A model generated the notes under the pieces. The model had not been told where the DNA came from. It did not search any database and was given only the letters and a program-made list of their open reading frames with translations. From positions 1 through 64,000 of the forward strand of contig JAIXZX010000010.1 in assembly GCA_027489335.1 (NCBI GenBank): a DNA stretch of 64,000 nucleotides, written 5' to 3'. Position 1 is the stretch's first letter; each line of letters starts with the position of its first letter. Origin of the DNA: Caulobacteraceae bacterium (lineage in GTDB: Bacteria > Pseudomonadota > Alphaproteobacteria > Caulobacterales > Caulobacteraceae). Below, piece after piece: positions 1 to 9,916 of the stretch. A program made the position numbers and the translations under genes.

Positions 1-612
1 ACCGGCAACCGCATCTTCAAGCAGCGCAACGTCGATATCGGCGTGGTCAGCAAGCAGGAGGCCCTCGACTGGGGCTTCTCCGGCGTGATGGTGCGCGGTT
101 CGGGCATCGCCTGGGACCTGCGCCGCAACCAGCCCTACGAGTGCTACAACGAGCTGGAGTTCGACATTCCGCTGGGCGTGAACGGCGACTGCTACGACCG
201 CTATCTCTGCCGCATGGAAGAGATGCGTCAGTCGGTCCGCATCATGAAGCAGTGCTGCGATCGGCTGGAAAAGAGCCCCGGCCCGGTCCTGACCGAAGAC
301 AACAAGATCGGCGCGCCTCGCCGCGGCGAGATGAAGCGCTCGATGGAAGCGCTGATCCATCACTTCAAGCTGTTCACCGAGGGCTATCGGACCCCGGTTG
401 GCGAGGTCTATGCCTGCGTCGAGGCCCCCAAGGGCGAGTTCGGTGTGTTCCTGGTCTCCGACGGCTCCAACAAGCCCTACAAGTGCAAGATCCGCGCGCC
501 GGGCTATCCGCACCTGCAGGCTATGGACTGGATGAACCGCGGGCACATGCTGGCCGATGTTTCGGCCATCCTGGGGTCGCTGGACATCGTGTTCGGGGAA
601 ATCGACCGATGA
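1..612 (+). CDS. nuoD: NADH-quinone oxidoreductase subunit D, 3' part
   Basis: The reading frame is open from base 1, so only the C-terminal 203 residues are present; the start lies left of the window. NuoD is the 49-kDa peripheral-arm subunit of complex I that helps form the quinone site. The visible part begins [14 protein letters not shown] and ends with the typical VFGEIDR tail of the family. It is first in the nuo gene run; the stop codon overlaps the ATG of the next gene (ATGA at 609-612), so the two are translationally coupled. Identification is confident from the conserved C-terminal segment and the following nuoE-N genes. Confidence 0.97.
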   Translation, partial: TGNRIFKQRNVDIGVVSKQEALDWGFSGVMVRGSGIAWDLRRNQPYECYNELEFDIPLGVNGDCYDRYLCRMEEMRQSVRIMKQCCDRLEKSPGPVLTEDNKIGAPRRGEMKRSMEALIHHFKLFTEGYRTPVGEVYACVEAPKGEFGVFLVSDGSNKPYKCKIRAPGYPHLQAMDWMNRGHMLADVSAILGSLDIVFGEIDR

Positions 613-959
613 ACGCCGCAGCGACACGGGCGCCGGCCGATCTGGCCCAGGGGCAGCTCGACGCCTACAACGCCCAGGACGTGGACGCCCTCTGCGGGTT
701 CTTCGCCGAAGACCTGATCGTCGCCGACTTCAACGGTGCGGTGACGGTGGACGGACTTGAGGCCTTCCGGGCCAAGCATGTGGCCCTGTTCGCCGAGCAT
801 CCGCAGAACCGCGCCGAACTCGCCCACCGCGTGGTGATCGGCGATCGTGTGATCGATCACGAGCGCGTCTATCGCAAACCCGGGCCCGTGAGCTTCGAAG
901 TGGCCGCCATCTACACCATCGCCGGCGGCAAGATCGCCCGCATCGACTTCGTGAAGTGA
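609..959 (+). CDS. SnoaL/NTF2-like fold protein inserted between nuoD and nuoE
   Basis: A 116-residue soluble protein with no signal peptide or membrane segment. The pattern (N-terminal helices with [20 protein letters not shown], then strands with FRAKHVALF and a C-terminal [14 protein letters not shown] strand) is that of SnoaL-like / nuclear transport factor 2-like proteins, a cone-shaped fold used for small hydrophobic ligands, isomerases or scaffolds. Its ATG overlaps the nuoD stop and it ends 7 bases before nuoE, so it must be co-transcribed with complex I genes. It is not a canonical Nuo subunit. A specific activity cannot be assigned from sequence; an accessory role for complex I is only inferred from location. 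Confidence 0.8.
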   Translation: MNAAATRAPADLAQGQLDAYNAQDVDALCGFFAEDLIVADFNGAVTVDGLEAFRAKHVALFAEHPQNRAELAHRVVIGDRVIDHERVYRKPGPVSFEVAAIYTIAGGKIARIDFVK

Positions 960-966
960 GGGGCAT

Positions 967-1650
967 GTGAGCGTTCGTCGTCTTTCGCCCAACCAGCCGG
1001 CCAGTTTCGCCTTCCAGCCCGAGACGCTGGAAAAGGCCAAGTGGTGGATCGCCAAATTCCCGCAAGGGCGCCAGCAGTCGGCGGTGATCCCCATCCTGTG
1101 GCTGATCCAGAAGCAGGAGGGCTGGGTCAGCGAGCCCGCCATCCGCACCGTGGCTGAGATGCTCGGCATGGCTCGCATCCGGGTGCTGGAGGTCGCGACC
1201 TTCTACACCATGTTCATGCTCGAGCCGGTGGGCAGCGTCGCCCTGGTGCAGGTCTGCGGCACCACGCCCTGCCAGCTGCGCGGGTCCGAAAGTCTGATGG
1301 CGGTCTGCAAGCGTAAGATCGGCGCGAAGGACCACCTGTCGGCCGATGGCAAATTCTACTGGCAGGAAGTCGAGTGCCTGGGGGCTTGCGCCAACGCCCC
1401 GATGGCCGCGATCAATGATTACTACTACGAAGACCTGACGCCGGAGAGCTTCGAGGCCCTGCTGGACGACTTCGCCGCGGGCAAGGCGCCTGCGCCGGGG
1501 TCTCTGGCCAAGCGCCAGGGATCGGCGCCCGAAGGCGGCCCGCTGACCCTGTCCGACCCGGCGCTGTATGACGGCACGGCCGCCAAGCCGCTGAAGAAGA
1601 TTCCGAACGCCGCCCCCAAGGCTAAGGCCAAGGCGGAGCCGACGGCGTGA
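967..1650 (+). CDS. nuoE: NADH-quinone oxidoreductase subunit E
   Basis: Complex I 24-kDa subunit carrying the [2Fe-2S] cluster N1a next to the FMN site of NuoF. It is 227 residues long, starting at GTG 967; no in-frame ATG precedes it. The four cluster cysteines are visible: C97 and C102 in [11 protein letters not shown]137 and C141 in [10 protein letters not shown]. The last 70 or so residues are a low-complexity tail rich in Ala, Pro and Lys beyond the thioredoxin-like core, longer than in enterobacterial NuoE. Its TGA overlaps the GTG start of the next small gene (GTGA, 1647-1650). Confidence 0.96.
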   Translation: MSVRRLSPNQPASFAFQPETLEKAKWWIAKFPQGRQQSAVIPILWLIQKQEGWVSEPAIRTVAEMLGMARIRVLEVATFYTMFMLEPVGSVALVQVCGTTPCQLRGSESLMAVCKRKIGAKDHLSADGKFYWQEVECLGACANAPMAAINDYYYEDLTPESFEALLDDFAAGKAPAPGSLAKRQGSAPEGGPLTLSDPALYDGTAAKPLKKIPNAAPKAKAKAEPTA

Positions 1651-1856
1651 GCGGAGAGGCGGGCATCAAGGCGCGTTTCCTGCGCATGGCGGTGATCAAC
1701 GGTCTGTGCCTGGTGGCGGCCGTCGCCGCGATGATTGGCGCGCTGGTTTCTGGACAGGACTGGCTGTTCGCCATCTTCGGCGTTGCCCTGGCCGCAGGGT
1801 TTGCGGCGCAGATCTGGTTCATCGCCGCCTTCCGGCGTGCGAAAGAAGGAGTTTGA
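1647..1856 (+). CDS. Small two-helix membrane protein between nuoE and nuoF
   Basis: A 69-residue protein starting at GTG 1647, overlapping the nuoE stop by 4 bases. Two hydrophobic stretches (about residues 14-34 and 39-61) predict two membrane helices; the C-terminus is basic (FRRAKEG). It is not one of the 14 core Nuo subunits and I recognise no family. The reading frame is bounded tightly by nuoE and nuoF, and the AAGGAG at 1845-1850 inside its 3' end is the ribosome binding site of nuoF, so translation is probably coupled. A role in assembly or anchoring of complex I is inference from position only. Confidence 0.78.
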   Translation: MSGEAGIKARFLRMAVINGLCLVAAVAAMIGALVSGQDWLFAIFGVALAAGFAAQIWFIAAFRRAKEGV

Positions 1857-1861
1857 GGGGC

Positions 1862-3178
1862 GTGGTCGGGATTCTCGAAGACAAGGACCGCATCTTTACG
1901 AACCTCTATGGCCTGCACGATTTCGGGCTCGAGGGCGCGAAGCGGCGCGGGGCCTGGAATGGCGTGCGGGAAATCCTGTCGCAGACGCCGGAATGGATCT
2001 GCGATCAGGTCAAGAATTCCGGGCTGCGCGGCCGCGGCGGGGCGGGCTTCGGCACCGGCCTGAAGTGGACCTTCATGCCCAAGCAGGAAAGCGAGCGGCC
2101 GCACTATCTGGTGGTCAACGCCGATGAGTCTGAGCCCGGCACCTGCAAGGACCGCGAAATCCTGCGCAACGATCCGCATCTGCTGATCGAAGGCTGCCTG
2201 ATCGCCAGCTACGCCATCCGTGCGCATGCCTGCTACATCTACATCCGCGGCGAGTATGTCTTCGAGCGCGAGCGTCTCGAAGCGGCGATCAAGCAGGCCT
2301 ATGAGGCCAAGCTGATCGGCAAGGACAACATCCATGGCTGGGACTTCGACCTCTATGTGACCCACGGGGGCGGGGCCTATATCTGCGGCGACGAGACCGC
2401 CCTGATGGAGAGCCTGGAGGGCAAGAAGGGCCAGCCGCGGCTCAAGCCCCCGTTCCCGGCTGGCGCTGGCATCTATGGCTGCCCGACCACCATCAACAAT
2501 GTCGAGACCATCGCCACGGTGGGATCGATCCTGCGCCGCGGGGCCGAGTGGTTCGCGGGCTTCGGTCGTCCCAACAACACCGGCACCAAGCTGATGGCCA
2601 TCTCCGGCCATGTGAACCGTCCCTGCGTGGTCGAAGAGACCATGTCGATCCCGCTCCGCCAGCTGCTGGAAGAGCATTGCGGTGGGATCCGCGGCGGCTG
2701 GGGTAATCTGAAGGCGGTCATTCCCGGCGGCTCGTCGGTGCCGATGATCACCGCTGAGATGGCCGAGACCGCGCTGATGGATTTCGATTCCCTCCGCGAG
2801 ATGCGTTCGGGCCTCGGCACCGCGGCGGTCATCGTCATGGACAAGGACGCCGACATCGTGAAGTCGATCGCGCGCCTGTCCTACTTCTACAAGCATGAGA
2901 GTTGCGGCCAGTGCACGCCGTGCCGGGAAGGCACCGGCTGGATGTGGCGGGTCATGGAGCGGATGGTCACCGGCGAGGCCGAGATGGCCGAAATCGACAT
3001 GCTGCTCGATGTGGCGTCTCAGGTCGAAGGCCACACCATCTGCGGCCTCGGCGACGCCGCCGCCTGGCCGATCCAGGGTCTCTTCCGTCACTTCCGCCAT
3101 GAGGTGGAGGATCGCATCACCCAGTACCGCGCCGGACGCCCGCACGTTCAGGGCGCCACGCTCGTGGCTGCGGAGTAA
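1862..3178 (+). CDS. nuoF: NADH-quinone oxidoreductase subunit F
   Basis: NADH-binding 51-kDa subunit of complex I, binding FMN and the [4Fe-4S] cluster N3; it accepts a hydride from NADH. It is 438 residues from GTG 1862, chosen because the residues upstream are a frame extension without homology and the AAGGAG at 1845-1850 precedes it. Glycine-rich FMN/NADH loop [11 protein letters not shown] starts at residue 54; cluster cysteines are C348, C351 and C354 in [11 protein letters not shown] and C394 in HTICGLGD. Length and motifs are complete. It ends 5 bases before nuoG. Confidence 0.97.
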   Translation: MVGILEDKDRIFTNLYGLHDFGLEGAKRRGAWNGVREILSQTPEWICDQVKNSGLRGRGGAGFGTGLKWTFMPKQESERPHYLVVNADESEPGTCKDREILRNDPHLLIEGCLIASYAIRAHACYIYIRGEYVFERERLEAAIKQAYEAKLIGKDNIHGWDFDLYVTHGGGAYICGDETALMESLEGKKGQPRLKPPFPAGAGIYGCPTTINNVETIATVGSILRRGAEWFAGFGRPNNTGTKLMAISGHVNRPCVVEETMSIPLRQLLEEHCGGIRGGWGNLKAVIPGGSSVPMITAEMAETALMDFDSLREMRSGLGTAAVIVMDKDADIVKSIARLSYFYKHESCGQCTPCREGTGWMWRVMERMVTGEAEMAEIDMLLDVASQVEGHTICGLGDAAAWPIQGLFRHFRHEVEDRITQYRAGRPHVQGATLVAAE

Positions 3179-3183
3179 AAGAC

Positions 3184-5223
3184 ATGCCCATCGCAAAGGT
3201 CGACGGCGTCGAGGTCGAATTCGAACCCGGCATGACGGTGCTGCAGGTCGCCGAGCTGGCCGGGAAGGAAATCCCGCGGTTCTGCTATCACGAGCGCCTG
3301 TCCATCGCCGGCAACTGCCGCATGTGCCTGGTCGAGGTGAAGCCCGGCCCGCCCAAGCCGCAGGCCTCCTGCGCCCTGCCGGCGGCCGAAGGCCAGGAGA
3401 TCTTCACCGACACGCCGATGGTCAAGAAGGCCCGTCATGGCGTGATGGAGTTCCTGCTGATCAACCACCCGCTGGATTGCCCGATCTGCGATCAGGGCGG
3501 CGAGTGCGACCTGCAGGACCAGGCCATGGGCTACGGCCGCGACGATTCCCGCTATGGCGAGAACAAGCGCGCGGTCGAAGAGAAGTTCATGGGTCCGCTC
3601 ATCAAGACGGTGATGACCCGCTGCATCCAGTGCACCCGCTGTGTCCGCTTCGTCACCGAAGTGGCCGGCGTGCCGGAGATTGGTCTGATCTCCCGCGGCG
3701 AAGACGTTGAAATCACGACCTATCTGGACGCGGCTGTCACATCCGAACTGAGCGCCAACGTCATCGATCTCTGCCCGGTCGGCGCCCTGACCTCCAAGCC
3801 CTACGCCTTCAACGCCCGGCCCTGGGAGCTGAAGAAGACCGAGAGCGTCGACGTCATGGACGCCCTGGGCTCGGCCATTCGGGTCGACGCCCGCGGCCCG
3901 GCCGTGCTCCGCGTACTGCCGCGCATCAATGACGACGTCAACGAAGAGTGGATCAGCGACAAGACCCGCTACGCTGTCGATGGCCTGTCACGCCAGCGCC
4001 TGGACCGTCCCTACATCCGTGAGAACGGCAAGCTGCGTCCCGCGTCTTGGGCCGAGGCGCTGCAGACGGTGGCCGCCAAGGTGAAGGCCACCGCGCCTGA
4101 CCGCATGGGCGTCATCGCCGGCGACCTGCAGGACGCTGAGTCCATGAAGGCCGCCCTCGATCTGTTCGGCGGCCTGGGTGTCACCAGCCTCGACTGCCGT
4201 CAGGACGGCATGGCGCTGGGCGATGGTCCCCGCGAAAGCTGGCTGCTGAATTCGACCATCGCTGGCATCGAAGACGCCGACGTGATCCTGCTGGTGGGGA
4301 CCAATCCCCGCCTGGAAGCCCCGGTGTTCAACGCCCGTCTGCGCAAGCGCTGGCTGGCCGGCGCCCTGCGGGTCGGCGTGATCGGCGAACAGGCCGATCT
4401 GAGCTTTGGCTATGACTATCTTGGGGCCGGCCCCGAAACCCTCACTGGACTGTCCAAGTCCCGCGGCGATTTCGCAAAGGCGTTCAAGGGCGCCGAAAAG
4501 GCCGCCATCATCCTGGGCGCCGGCGCCCTGGCGCGCGCCGACGGCGCGGCGGTCGTCAAGGCCTCCGCGGCCGTGGCCAAGACCTTCAACGCGACCTGGA
4601 ACGTGTTGCATACTGCGGCCGCGCGGGTCGGGGGCCTGGACCTGGGCTTCACGCCCAAGGCCGGCGGCAAGGCCGCCCTGGAGCTGGTCGCCAAGGGGGG
4701 CGCAGACCTGCTGGTCCTGATGGGCGCCGACGAGATGGACCTGTCGGCCACCGACGCCTTTGTCATCTATATGGGCACCCATGGAGACGCCGGCGCGCAC
4801 CGGGCCGACGTGATCCTGCCAGGCGCGGCCTATACTGAGAAGAACGGCCTCTATGTGAACACCGAGGGCCGGGTTCAGCGGGGCGAGCGAGCGGTCTTCC
4901 CCAAGGGCGAGGCCAAGGAAGACTGGGCCATCCTGCGCGCCCTGTCCGAGCTGCTGGACGCCAAGCTGCCCTATGACAGCCTCGACCAGCTGCGTGCGCG
5001 GCTGTTCGCCGATCACCCCACCTTCGGCCGAATCGACTATGTGCCTGACGCGCCTGGCGCGCTCGATCTGTCGGTTCTGGGCGGGGACGGCGACCTTTCG
5101 GATGCGCCCTTCGCGAGTCCCGTGAAGGCCTTCTATCTGACCAACCCGATCGCACGCGCCAGCGTGACCATGGCCGAGTGCCAGGCGCTCGTGCCGGGCG
5201 CCGAAAAGATCGCCGCGGAGTAG
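3184..5223 (+). CDS. nuoG: NADH-quinone oxidoreductase subunit G
   Basis: Large 75-kDa iron-sulfur subunit of the complex I peripheral arm, 679 residues. The N-terminal ferredoxin domain has the [2Fe-2S] ligands C34, C45, C48 and C63; next come the His/Cys cluster motif around CPICDQGGECDLQDQAMG and the paired cysteines in CIQCTRCVRF. The C-terminal two thirds is the molybdopterin-oxidoreductase-like fold that no longer binds molybdenum in this family. Start ATG 3184, stop TAG 3221 codon region at 5221-5223; nuoH follows after 3 bases. Confidence 0.97.
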   Translation: MPIAKVDGVEVEFEPGMTVLQVAELAGKEIPRFCYHERLSIAGNCRMCLVEVKPGPPKPQASCALPAAEGQEIFTDTPMVKKARHGVMEFLLINHPLDCPICDQGGECDLQDQAMGYGRDDSRYGENKRAVEEKFMGPLIKTVMTRCIQCTRCVRFVTEVAGVPEIGLISRGEDVEITTYLDAAVTSELSANVIDLCPVGALTSKPYAFNARPWELKKTESVDVMDALGSAIRVDARGPAVLRVLPRINDDVNEEWISDKTRYAVDGLSRQRLDRPYIRENGKLRPASWAEALQTVAAKVKATAPDRMGVIAGDLQDAESMKAALDLFGGLGVTSLDCRQDGMALGDGPRESWLLNSTIAGIEDADVILLVGTNPRLEAPVFNARLRKRWLAGALRVGVIGEQADLSFGYDYLGAGPETLTGLSKSRGDFAKAFKGAEKAAIILGAGALARADGAAVVKASAAVAKTFNATWNVLHTAAARVGGLDLGFTPKAGGKAALELVAKGGADLLVLMGADEMDLSATDAFVIYMGTHGDAGAHRADVILPGAAYTEKNGLYVNTEGRVQRGERAVFPKGEAKEDWAILRALSELLDAKLPYDSLDQLRARLFADHPTFGRIDYVPDAPGALDLSVLGGDGDLSDAPFASPVKAFYLTNPIARASVTMAECQALVPGAEKIAAE

Positions 5224-5226
5224 GGC

Positions 5227-6312
5227 ATGGACGCCACCACCAATTTCTGGGCGACGCCGGGGGGCTGGACGCTGATCACCGTGGGCCAGATCCTGGCCGT
5301 CATGATCTGGATCCTGCTGTCGCTGGCCTTCCTGCTCCTGGCCGACCGCAAGATCTGGGCCGGCGTGCAGATGCGCAAAGGTCCCAATGTCGTGGGTCCG
5401 TTCGGCCTGCTGCAGTCCTTCGCCGACTTCCTGAAGTTCGTCCTGAAGGAAATCGTGATCCCTGATGGGGCCGACAAGGTGGTCTTCATCCTGGCCCCCC
5501 TGATCAGTTTCGTGCTGGCTTTCGCCGCCTGGGCCGTGGTGCCGCTGGCGCCGGGCTGGGTGGTCTCCGACATCAATGTCGGCGTCCTTTACCTGCTGGC
5601 GATCAGCTCGCTGGGCGTCTACGGCATCATCATGGGCGGTTGGGCGTCCAACTCGAAATACCCCTTCCTGGGCAGCCTGCGGTCGGCCGCCCAGATGGTG
5701 AGCTACGAGGTCTCCATCGGCTTCGTGATCATCACGGTGATCCTGCTGGCGGGCACCATGAACCTGCAGACCATCGTCGAGCAGCAGGCCGGCGGTTTCT
5801 GGAACTGGTACGTGTTCGGCGGCGGGCTTTCGAACCTGCCGATGATCCTGATCATGGTCCCCATGGCCGTCGTCTTCTTCATCTCGGCCCTGGCCGAGAC
5901 CAACCGGCCACCCTTTGACCTGCCAGAGGCCGAGTCCGAGCTCGTGGCCGGCTATCAGGTCGAATATTCCTCGACCCCGTACCTGCTGTTCATGATCGGC
6001 GAGTACGCCAACATCGTCCTGATGTGCGCCATCATCACCATCCTGTTCTTTGGTGGGTGGCAGGCGCCGTTCCCGACGCCGTTCATCGAGAGCTGGCCGG
6101 CGACCGCACAGAGCTTCTTCGGCTTCATGTGGTTCTTCGCCAAGACGGTGTTCTTCTTCTTCCTGATCGCCATGGTGAAGGCGATCGTGCCCCGCTACCG
6201 CTATGACCAGCTGATGCGCTTGGGCTGGAAGGTCTTCCTGCCCTTCTCCCTCGTGGCTGTGGTGCTGGTCGCCGCCTGGCGCGTGTTCGGCCCGGCCCAA
6301 GGAGCGATCTGA
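5227..6312 (+). CDS. nuoH: NADH-quinone oxidoreductase subunit H
   Basis: Membrane subunit that connects the peripheral and membrane arms of complex I and forms the quinone chamber; 361 residues, eight or so membrane helices. Conserved family segments are visible: the basic loop [20 protein letters not shown] after the first helix, [20 protein letters not shown], and [20 protein letters not shown] on the quinone-side loop. Its TGA overlaps the nuoI ATG by one base (6312). Confidence 0.97.
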   Translation: MDATTNFWATPGGWTLITVGQILAVMIWILLSLAFLLLADRKIWAGVQMRKGPNVVGPFGLLQSFADFLKFVLKEIVIPDGADKVVFILAPLISFVLAFAAWAVVPLAPGWVVSDINVGVLYLLAISSLGVYGIIMGGWASNSKYPFLGSLRSAAQMVSYEVSIGFVIITVILLAGTMNLQTIVEQQAGGFWNWYVFGGGLSNLPMILIMVPMAVVFFISALAETNRPPFDLPEAESELVAGYQVEYSSTPYLLFMIGEYANIVLMCAIITILFFGGWQAPFPTPFIESWPATAQSFFGFMWFFAKTVFFFFLIAMVKAIVPRYRYDQLMRLGWKVFLPFSLVAVVLVAAWRVFGPAQGAI

Positions 6313-6809
6313 TGAGTTTCGCCGCCCGTCTCAGCCAGGCCGCCAAGGGCGCGGCGCTGATGGACTTCATCGGGGCCTTTGGCCTGGGCATGAAGTACAT
6401 GATGCGCCCCAAGGCGACCGTCATCTACCCGAACGAGCGCAACCCGCAGTCGCCGCGCTTCCGCGGCGAGCACGCCCTGCGGCGCTATCCCAACGGGGAA
6501 GAGCGCTGCATCGCCTGCAAGCTGTGCGAGGCCATCTGCCCGGCCCAGGCCATCACCATCGAGGCCGAGCCCCGGGACGACGGCAGCCGCCGGACGACCC
6601 GCTACGACATCGATATGGTGAAGTGCATCTACTGCGGCCTGTGCCAGGAGGCCTGCCCGGTGGACGCCATTGTCGAGGGGCCGAACCTGGAGTTCGCCAC
6701 CGAGACCCGGGAAGAGCTCTATTACGAAAAGGATCGCCTGCTCGACAACGGGGACCGTTGGGAGCGGGAAATCGCGAAGAACCTGGAACTCGACGCGCCC
6801 TATCGCTAA
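6312..6809 (+). CDS. nuoI: NADH-quinone oxidoreductase subunit I
   Basis: Complex I 23-kDa (TYKY) subunit carrying clusters N6a and N6b, 165 residues. Two ferredoxin-type motifs are complete: C66, C69, C72, C76 in [12 protein letters not shown] and C105, C108, C111, C115 in [12 protein letters not shown]. The short N-terminal amphipathic helix that anchors it to the membrane arm is present. It is followed by a 104-base spacer with a large hairpin before nuoJ, the only sizeable gap in this nuo series. Confidence 0.97.
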   Translation: MSFAARLSQAAKGAALMDFIGAFGLGMKYMMRPKATVIYPNERNPQSPRFRGEHALRRYPNGEERCIACKLCEAICPAQAITIEAEPRDDGSRRTTRYDIDMVKCIYCGLCQEACPVDAIVEGPNLEFATETREELYYEKDRLLDNGDRWEREIAKNLELDAPYR

Positions 6810-6839
6810 GAGACAGGCGCGATTCCGGGGCTTTTGGAC

Positions 6840-6882
6840 GTTGGCGTCCGGACCGGGCCATGCGCCCGGCGGGCGGACCAAC
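6840..6882 (+). other. Long imperfect hairpin in the nuoI-nuoJ spacer
   Basis: In the spacer 6810-6913 an RNA hairpin can form: GTTG (6840-6843) with CAAC (6879-6882), GTCCG (6846-6850) with CGGAC (6874-6878), and CCGGGC (6853-6858) with GCCCGG (6864-6869), loop CATGC. There is no T-run after it, so it does not look like an intrinsic terminator. It could be an RNA processing or stability element separating the peripheral-arm and membrane-arm genes; that role is inference. Confidence 0.55.
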
Positions 6883-6913
6883 CTGATGATTGAGGGGCGA
6901 AAGTAGAGCCGTC

Positions 6914-7531
6914 ATGGCCTTGCAGGCGATCGCATTCTATCTGCTGGCGACAGTCACCATCGGCTCCGGCCTCGCCGTGGTGTCCGTCAGAAATCCCGTG
7001 CACTCTGTGCTCTTCCTCATCCTGACCTTCTTCTCAGCGGCAGGCCTCTTCCTGCTGCTCGGGGCGGAGTTCCTGGCGATGCTGCTGGTCGTCGTCTATG
7101 TGGGCGCCGTCGCGGTGCTGTTCCTCTTCGTCGTCATGATGCTCGACGTGGACTTCGGCGCGCTGAAGCAGGGCTTCGCCAGGTACGCCCCGGTGGGCGC
7201 TGTGGTGGGCGGCATTCTGGCGATCGAGATGATCATCGTGGCCACCGCGGTGGCCCGGGGCGGGGCGGCCAGCGGCGCGCGTGAGCCCATGTCGGCCCTG
7301 GACGGCCTGTCCAACACCGAGACCATCGGGCGGGTGCTCTATACGGACTACGTCTACTTCTTCCAGGCCGCGGGGCTGGTGCTGCTGGTGGCCATGATCG
7401 GCGCCATCGTCCTGACCCTGCGCCATAAGCCCGGTGTCCGCCGTCAGGTGATCGCCGACCAGGTGGCGCGCAACGCCCAGAGCGGCATGCGCACCGTTCA
7501 GATCAAGCCGGGCGAGGGGATGGGCGAATGA
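6914..7531 (+). CDS. nuoJ: NADH-quinone oxidoreductase subunit J
   Basis: Membrane subunit of complex I, 205 residues, five predicted helices. Start ATG 6914 ([12 protein letters not shown]) is chosen over an in-frame non-ATG extension from 6890, because the extension falls in the spacer and is not hydrophobic; GGGGCGAAAG upstream is a possible ribosome site. The conserved [19 protein letters not shown] segment, with the pi-bulge helix involved in quinone-coupled gating, is visible around residues 56-75. The last 4 bases overlap nuoK (ATGA at 7528-7531). Confidence 0.96.
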   Translation: MALQAIAFYLLATVTIGSGLAVVSVRNPVHSVLFLILTFFSAAGLFLLLGAEFLAMLLVVVYVGAVAVLFLFVVMMLDVDFGALKQGFARYAPVGAVVGGILAIEMIIVATAVARGGAASGAREPMSALDGLSNTETIGRVLYTDYVYFFQAAGLVLLVAMIGAIVLTLRHKPGVRRQVIADQVARNAQSGMRTVQIKPGEGMGE

Positions 7532-7836
7532 CCATCGGGCTCAGTCACTATCTGGCGGTCGCCGCCATTCTGTTCACGATCGGGGTCTTCGGGATCTTCG
7601 TGAACCGCAAGAACATCATCGTCATCCTGATGTCGATCGAGCTGATCCTGCTGGCGGTGAACATCAATCTCGTCGCCTTTTCCGCCTATCTCCATGACGT
7701 GGTGGGGCAGATCTTCGCCATGTTCGTTCTGACCGTGGCGGCCGCCGAGGCGGCCGTGGGTCTGGCCATCCTCGTCACCTTCTTCCGTAACCGCGGCGGC
7801 ATCGCTGTGGATGACGCCGCCGTGATGAAAGGCTGA
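7528..7836 (+). CDS. nuoK: NADH-quinone oxidoreductase subunit K
   Basis: Small membrane subunit of complex I, homologous to MrpC, 102 residues with three helices. The helix-2 glutamate region ([16 protein letters not shown]) and the helix-3 glutamate region ([14 protein letters not shown]), both part of the proton path, are intact. The start overlaps the nuoJ stop by 4 bases and nuoL begins 8 bases after the stop. Confidence 0.97.
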   Translation: MTIGLSHYLAVAAILFTIGVFGIFVNRKNIIVILMSIELILLAVNINLVAFSAYLHDVVGQIFAMFVLTVAAAEAAVGLAILVTFFRNRGGIAVDDAAVMKG

Positions 7837-7844
7837 CGGACCCT

Positions 7845-9902
7845 ATGACCCCTCAGTCTCTCGCCATTATCCTGGTTTTCGCGCCGCTTCTGGGCGCCCT
7901 GATCGCGGGCCTGTTCGGCCGGCGGATCGGCGATTTCGCTTCGCAGGCGGTCACCACTGGCCTGCTGCTCCTGGCCTGCGTCCTGTCCTGGACCCTGTTC
8001 ATCCAGTGGACCTGGGGCGGGCTTGAAGCCTTCACCCTGACCCTGCTGCCCTTCATCAATGTGGGCGACTTCCAGTCGGCCTGGTCGATCCGCATCGATG
8101 GGCTCTCGGCCGTCATGCTGATCGTCGTCACCTCGGTCTCGGCTTTGGTCCACGTCTATTCGTGGGGCTATATGGCCGAGGACGACTCCCGGCCGCGCTT
8201 CTTCGCCTATCTGTCGCTCTTCACCTTCGCCATGCTGGCCCTGGTGACCGCGGCCGACTTCATGCAGCTGTTCTTCGGCTGGGAAGGGGTGGGGCTGGCC
8301 AGCTACCTGCTGATCGGCTTCTGGTTCAAGAAGCCCACGGCCAACGCGGCCTCCATCAAGGCCTTCGTGGTCAACCGGGTGGGCGACTTCGGCTTTGCGC
8401 TCGGCATCATCACCGTGTTCTGGATGTTCGGCACCATCGAGTTCGCCGAGATATTCCCCCGGGTGGAAGAGTTCGCCTCGGTGGGCTGGCAGTTCGCCGG
8501 TCAAACCTGGCACGCGGTTGATCTGGCCTGCGCCCTGCTGTTTGTCGGCGCCATGGGCAAGTCGGCCCAGTTCTTCCTGCACACCTGGCTGCCGGACGCC
8601 ATGGAAGGCCCGACCCCGGTCTCGGCCCTCATCCACGCCGCCACCATGGTGACGGCGGGTGTCTACATGGTCTGTCTGCTGTCGCCGATGTTCGAATATG
8701 CGCCGGTGACCAAGCAGATCGTCACCCTGGTGGGCGCGGTCACGGCTCTGTTCGCCGCCACGGTGGGTCTGGCCCAGAACGACATCAAGCGGGTCATCGC
8801 CTATTCGACCTGTTCGCAGCTGGGCTACATGTTCTTCGCCGCTGGCGTCGGGGCCTATCAGGCGGCCATGTTCCACCTGTTCACCCACGCCTTCTTCAAG
8901 GCCCTGCTGTTCCTGGGCGCCGGGTCGGTGATCCACGGCATGCACCACGAGCAGGACATGCGGAAGATGGGCGCTCTGTGGAAGCTGCTGCCCGTCACCT
9001 ATGCTGTGATGGTCATCGGCACCCTGGCCATCACCGGCTTCGGCATCCCCGACCTGCACCTGGGCTTTGCCGGCTTCTATTCCAAGGACACCATCATCGA
9101 GGCGGCCTATGCCGCCGGCGAAGAGAACGGCATCGCCTTCTTCGCCTTCGTCATCGGCATCCTGGCGGCGGGTCTGACGGCCTACTATTCCTGGCGCCTG
9201 GCCTTCATGACCTTCCACGGTCACGCCAAGTGGGGTCATGAGCCTCATGACGACCACGCCCACGCCCCGGCCCAGCACGAGACGCACGACGAGCCCCTGC
9301 CGGACGCCCACGATCATGGCCATCATCATGCCCACACGCCGCACGAGAGCCCGCTGGTGATGGTGGTTCCTCTGCTGCTGCTCGCGCTTGGCGCGGTGGC
9401 GGCGGGCTTTGTCTTCGTCGAGCACTTCGTGGGGGACCATCAGGCCGAGTTCTGGCGCGGCGCCATCTTCACCGCGCCCACCAACCACGTGCTCGAACAC
9501 GCCCACCATGTGCCGCACTGGGTGCTGTATGCGCCCCTGGTGGCCTCCATGCTGGGCCTGGCCGTAGCCTTCTACATCTATGTGCTGCGTGAGGGCCTCG
9601 GCGCCCGGATGGCGGCAAAGGAGGGGGCGGTCTGGAGCTTCCTCTATAACAAGTGGTTCTTCGACGAGCTCTACAACGCCACCTTCGTCCGCGCCGCGCG
9701 CGGCCTGGGCGACCTGTTCTGGAAGGTCGGCGACCAGAAGATCATCGACGGCCTGGGCCCCAACGGCGTGGCCGCCGTCTCCGCGGCCATCGGCCGGCGG
9801 ACCGGCAAGCTGCAGACGGGCTTCGTCTACCACTATGCATTTGTGATGCTGCTCGGGGTGGCGGGTCTTCTGACCTTCGCCCTGTGGTTCTGGCAGGCTT
9901 GA
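7845..9902 (+). CDS. nuoL: NADH-quinone oxidoreductase subunit L, with His-rich loop
   Basis: Mrp-type antiporter-like subunit at the distal end of the complex I membrane arm, 685 residues, with the long lateral-helix C-terminus. Conserved proton-path segments are present: [36 protein letters not shown] and [10 protein letters not shown]. Between two membrane helices (residues 458-500) is a loop with 15 histidines in 43 residues plus many acidic residues. Such loops vary among alphaproteobacterial NuoL, but this one is markedly expanded and looks metal-binding; function is unknown. Confidence 0.97.
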   Translation: MTPQSLAIILVFAPLLGALIAGLFGRRIGDFASQAVTTGLLLLACVLSWTLFIQWTWGGLEAFTLTLLPFINVGDFQSAWSIRIDGLSAVMLIVVTSVSALVHVYSWGYMAEDDSRPRFFAYLSLFTFAMLALVTAADFMQLFFGWEGVGLASYLLIGFWFKKPTANAASIKAFVVNRVGDFGFALGIITVFWMFGTIEFAEIFPRVEEFASVGWQFAGQTWHAVDLACALLFVGAMGKSAQFFLHTWLPDAMEGPTPVSALIHAATMVTAGVYMVCLLSPMFEYAPVTKQIVTLVGAVTALFAATVGLAQNDIKRVIAYSTCSQLGYMFFAAGVGAYQAAMFHLFTHAFFKALLFLGAGSVIHGMHHEQDMRKMGALWKLLPVTYAVMVIGTLAITGFGIPDLHLGFAGFYSKDTIIEAAYAAGEENGIAFFAFVIGILAAGLTAYYSWRLAFMTFHGHAKWGHEPHDDHAHAPAQHETHDEPLPDAHDHGHHHAHTPHESPLVMVVPLLLLALGAVAAGFVFVEHFVGDHQAEFWRGAIFTAPTNHVLEHAHHVPHWVLYAPLVASMLGLAVAFYIYVLREGLGARMAAKEGAVWSFLYNKWFFDELYNATFVRAARGLGDLFWKVGDQKIIDGLGPNGVAAVSAAIGRRTGKLQTGFVYHYAFVMLLGVAGLLTFALWFWQA

Positions 9903-9916
9903 GGCGGGGATAGGTC

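Noticed and set aside
3988..6300. 770-codon open frame on the minus strand opposite nuoG and nuoH
   Set aside because: The plus strand encodes well-conserved complex I subunits; the minus product is His/Gln/Asp/Gly-rich shadow sequence typical of GC-rich antisense frames.
7686..9833. 715-codon open frame on the minus strand opposite nuoL
   Set aside because: Shadow of nuoL; low-complexity composition and no recognisable domain.
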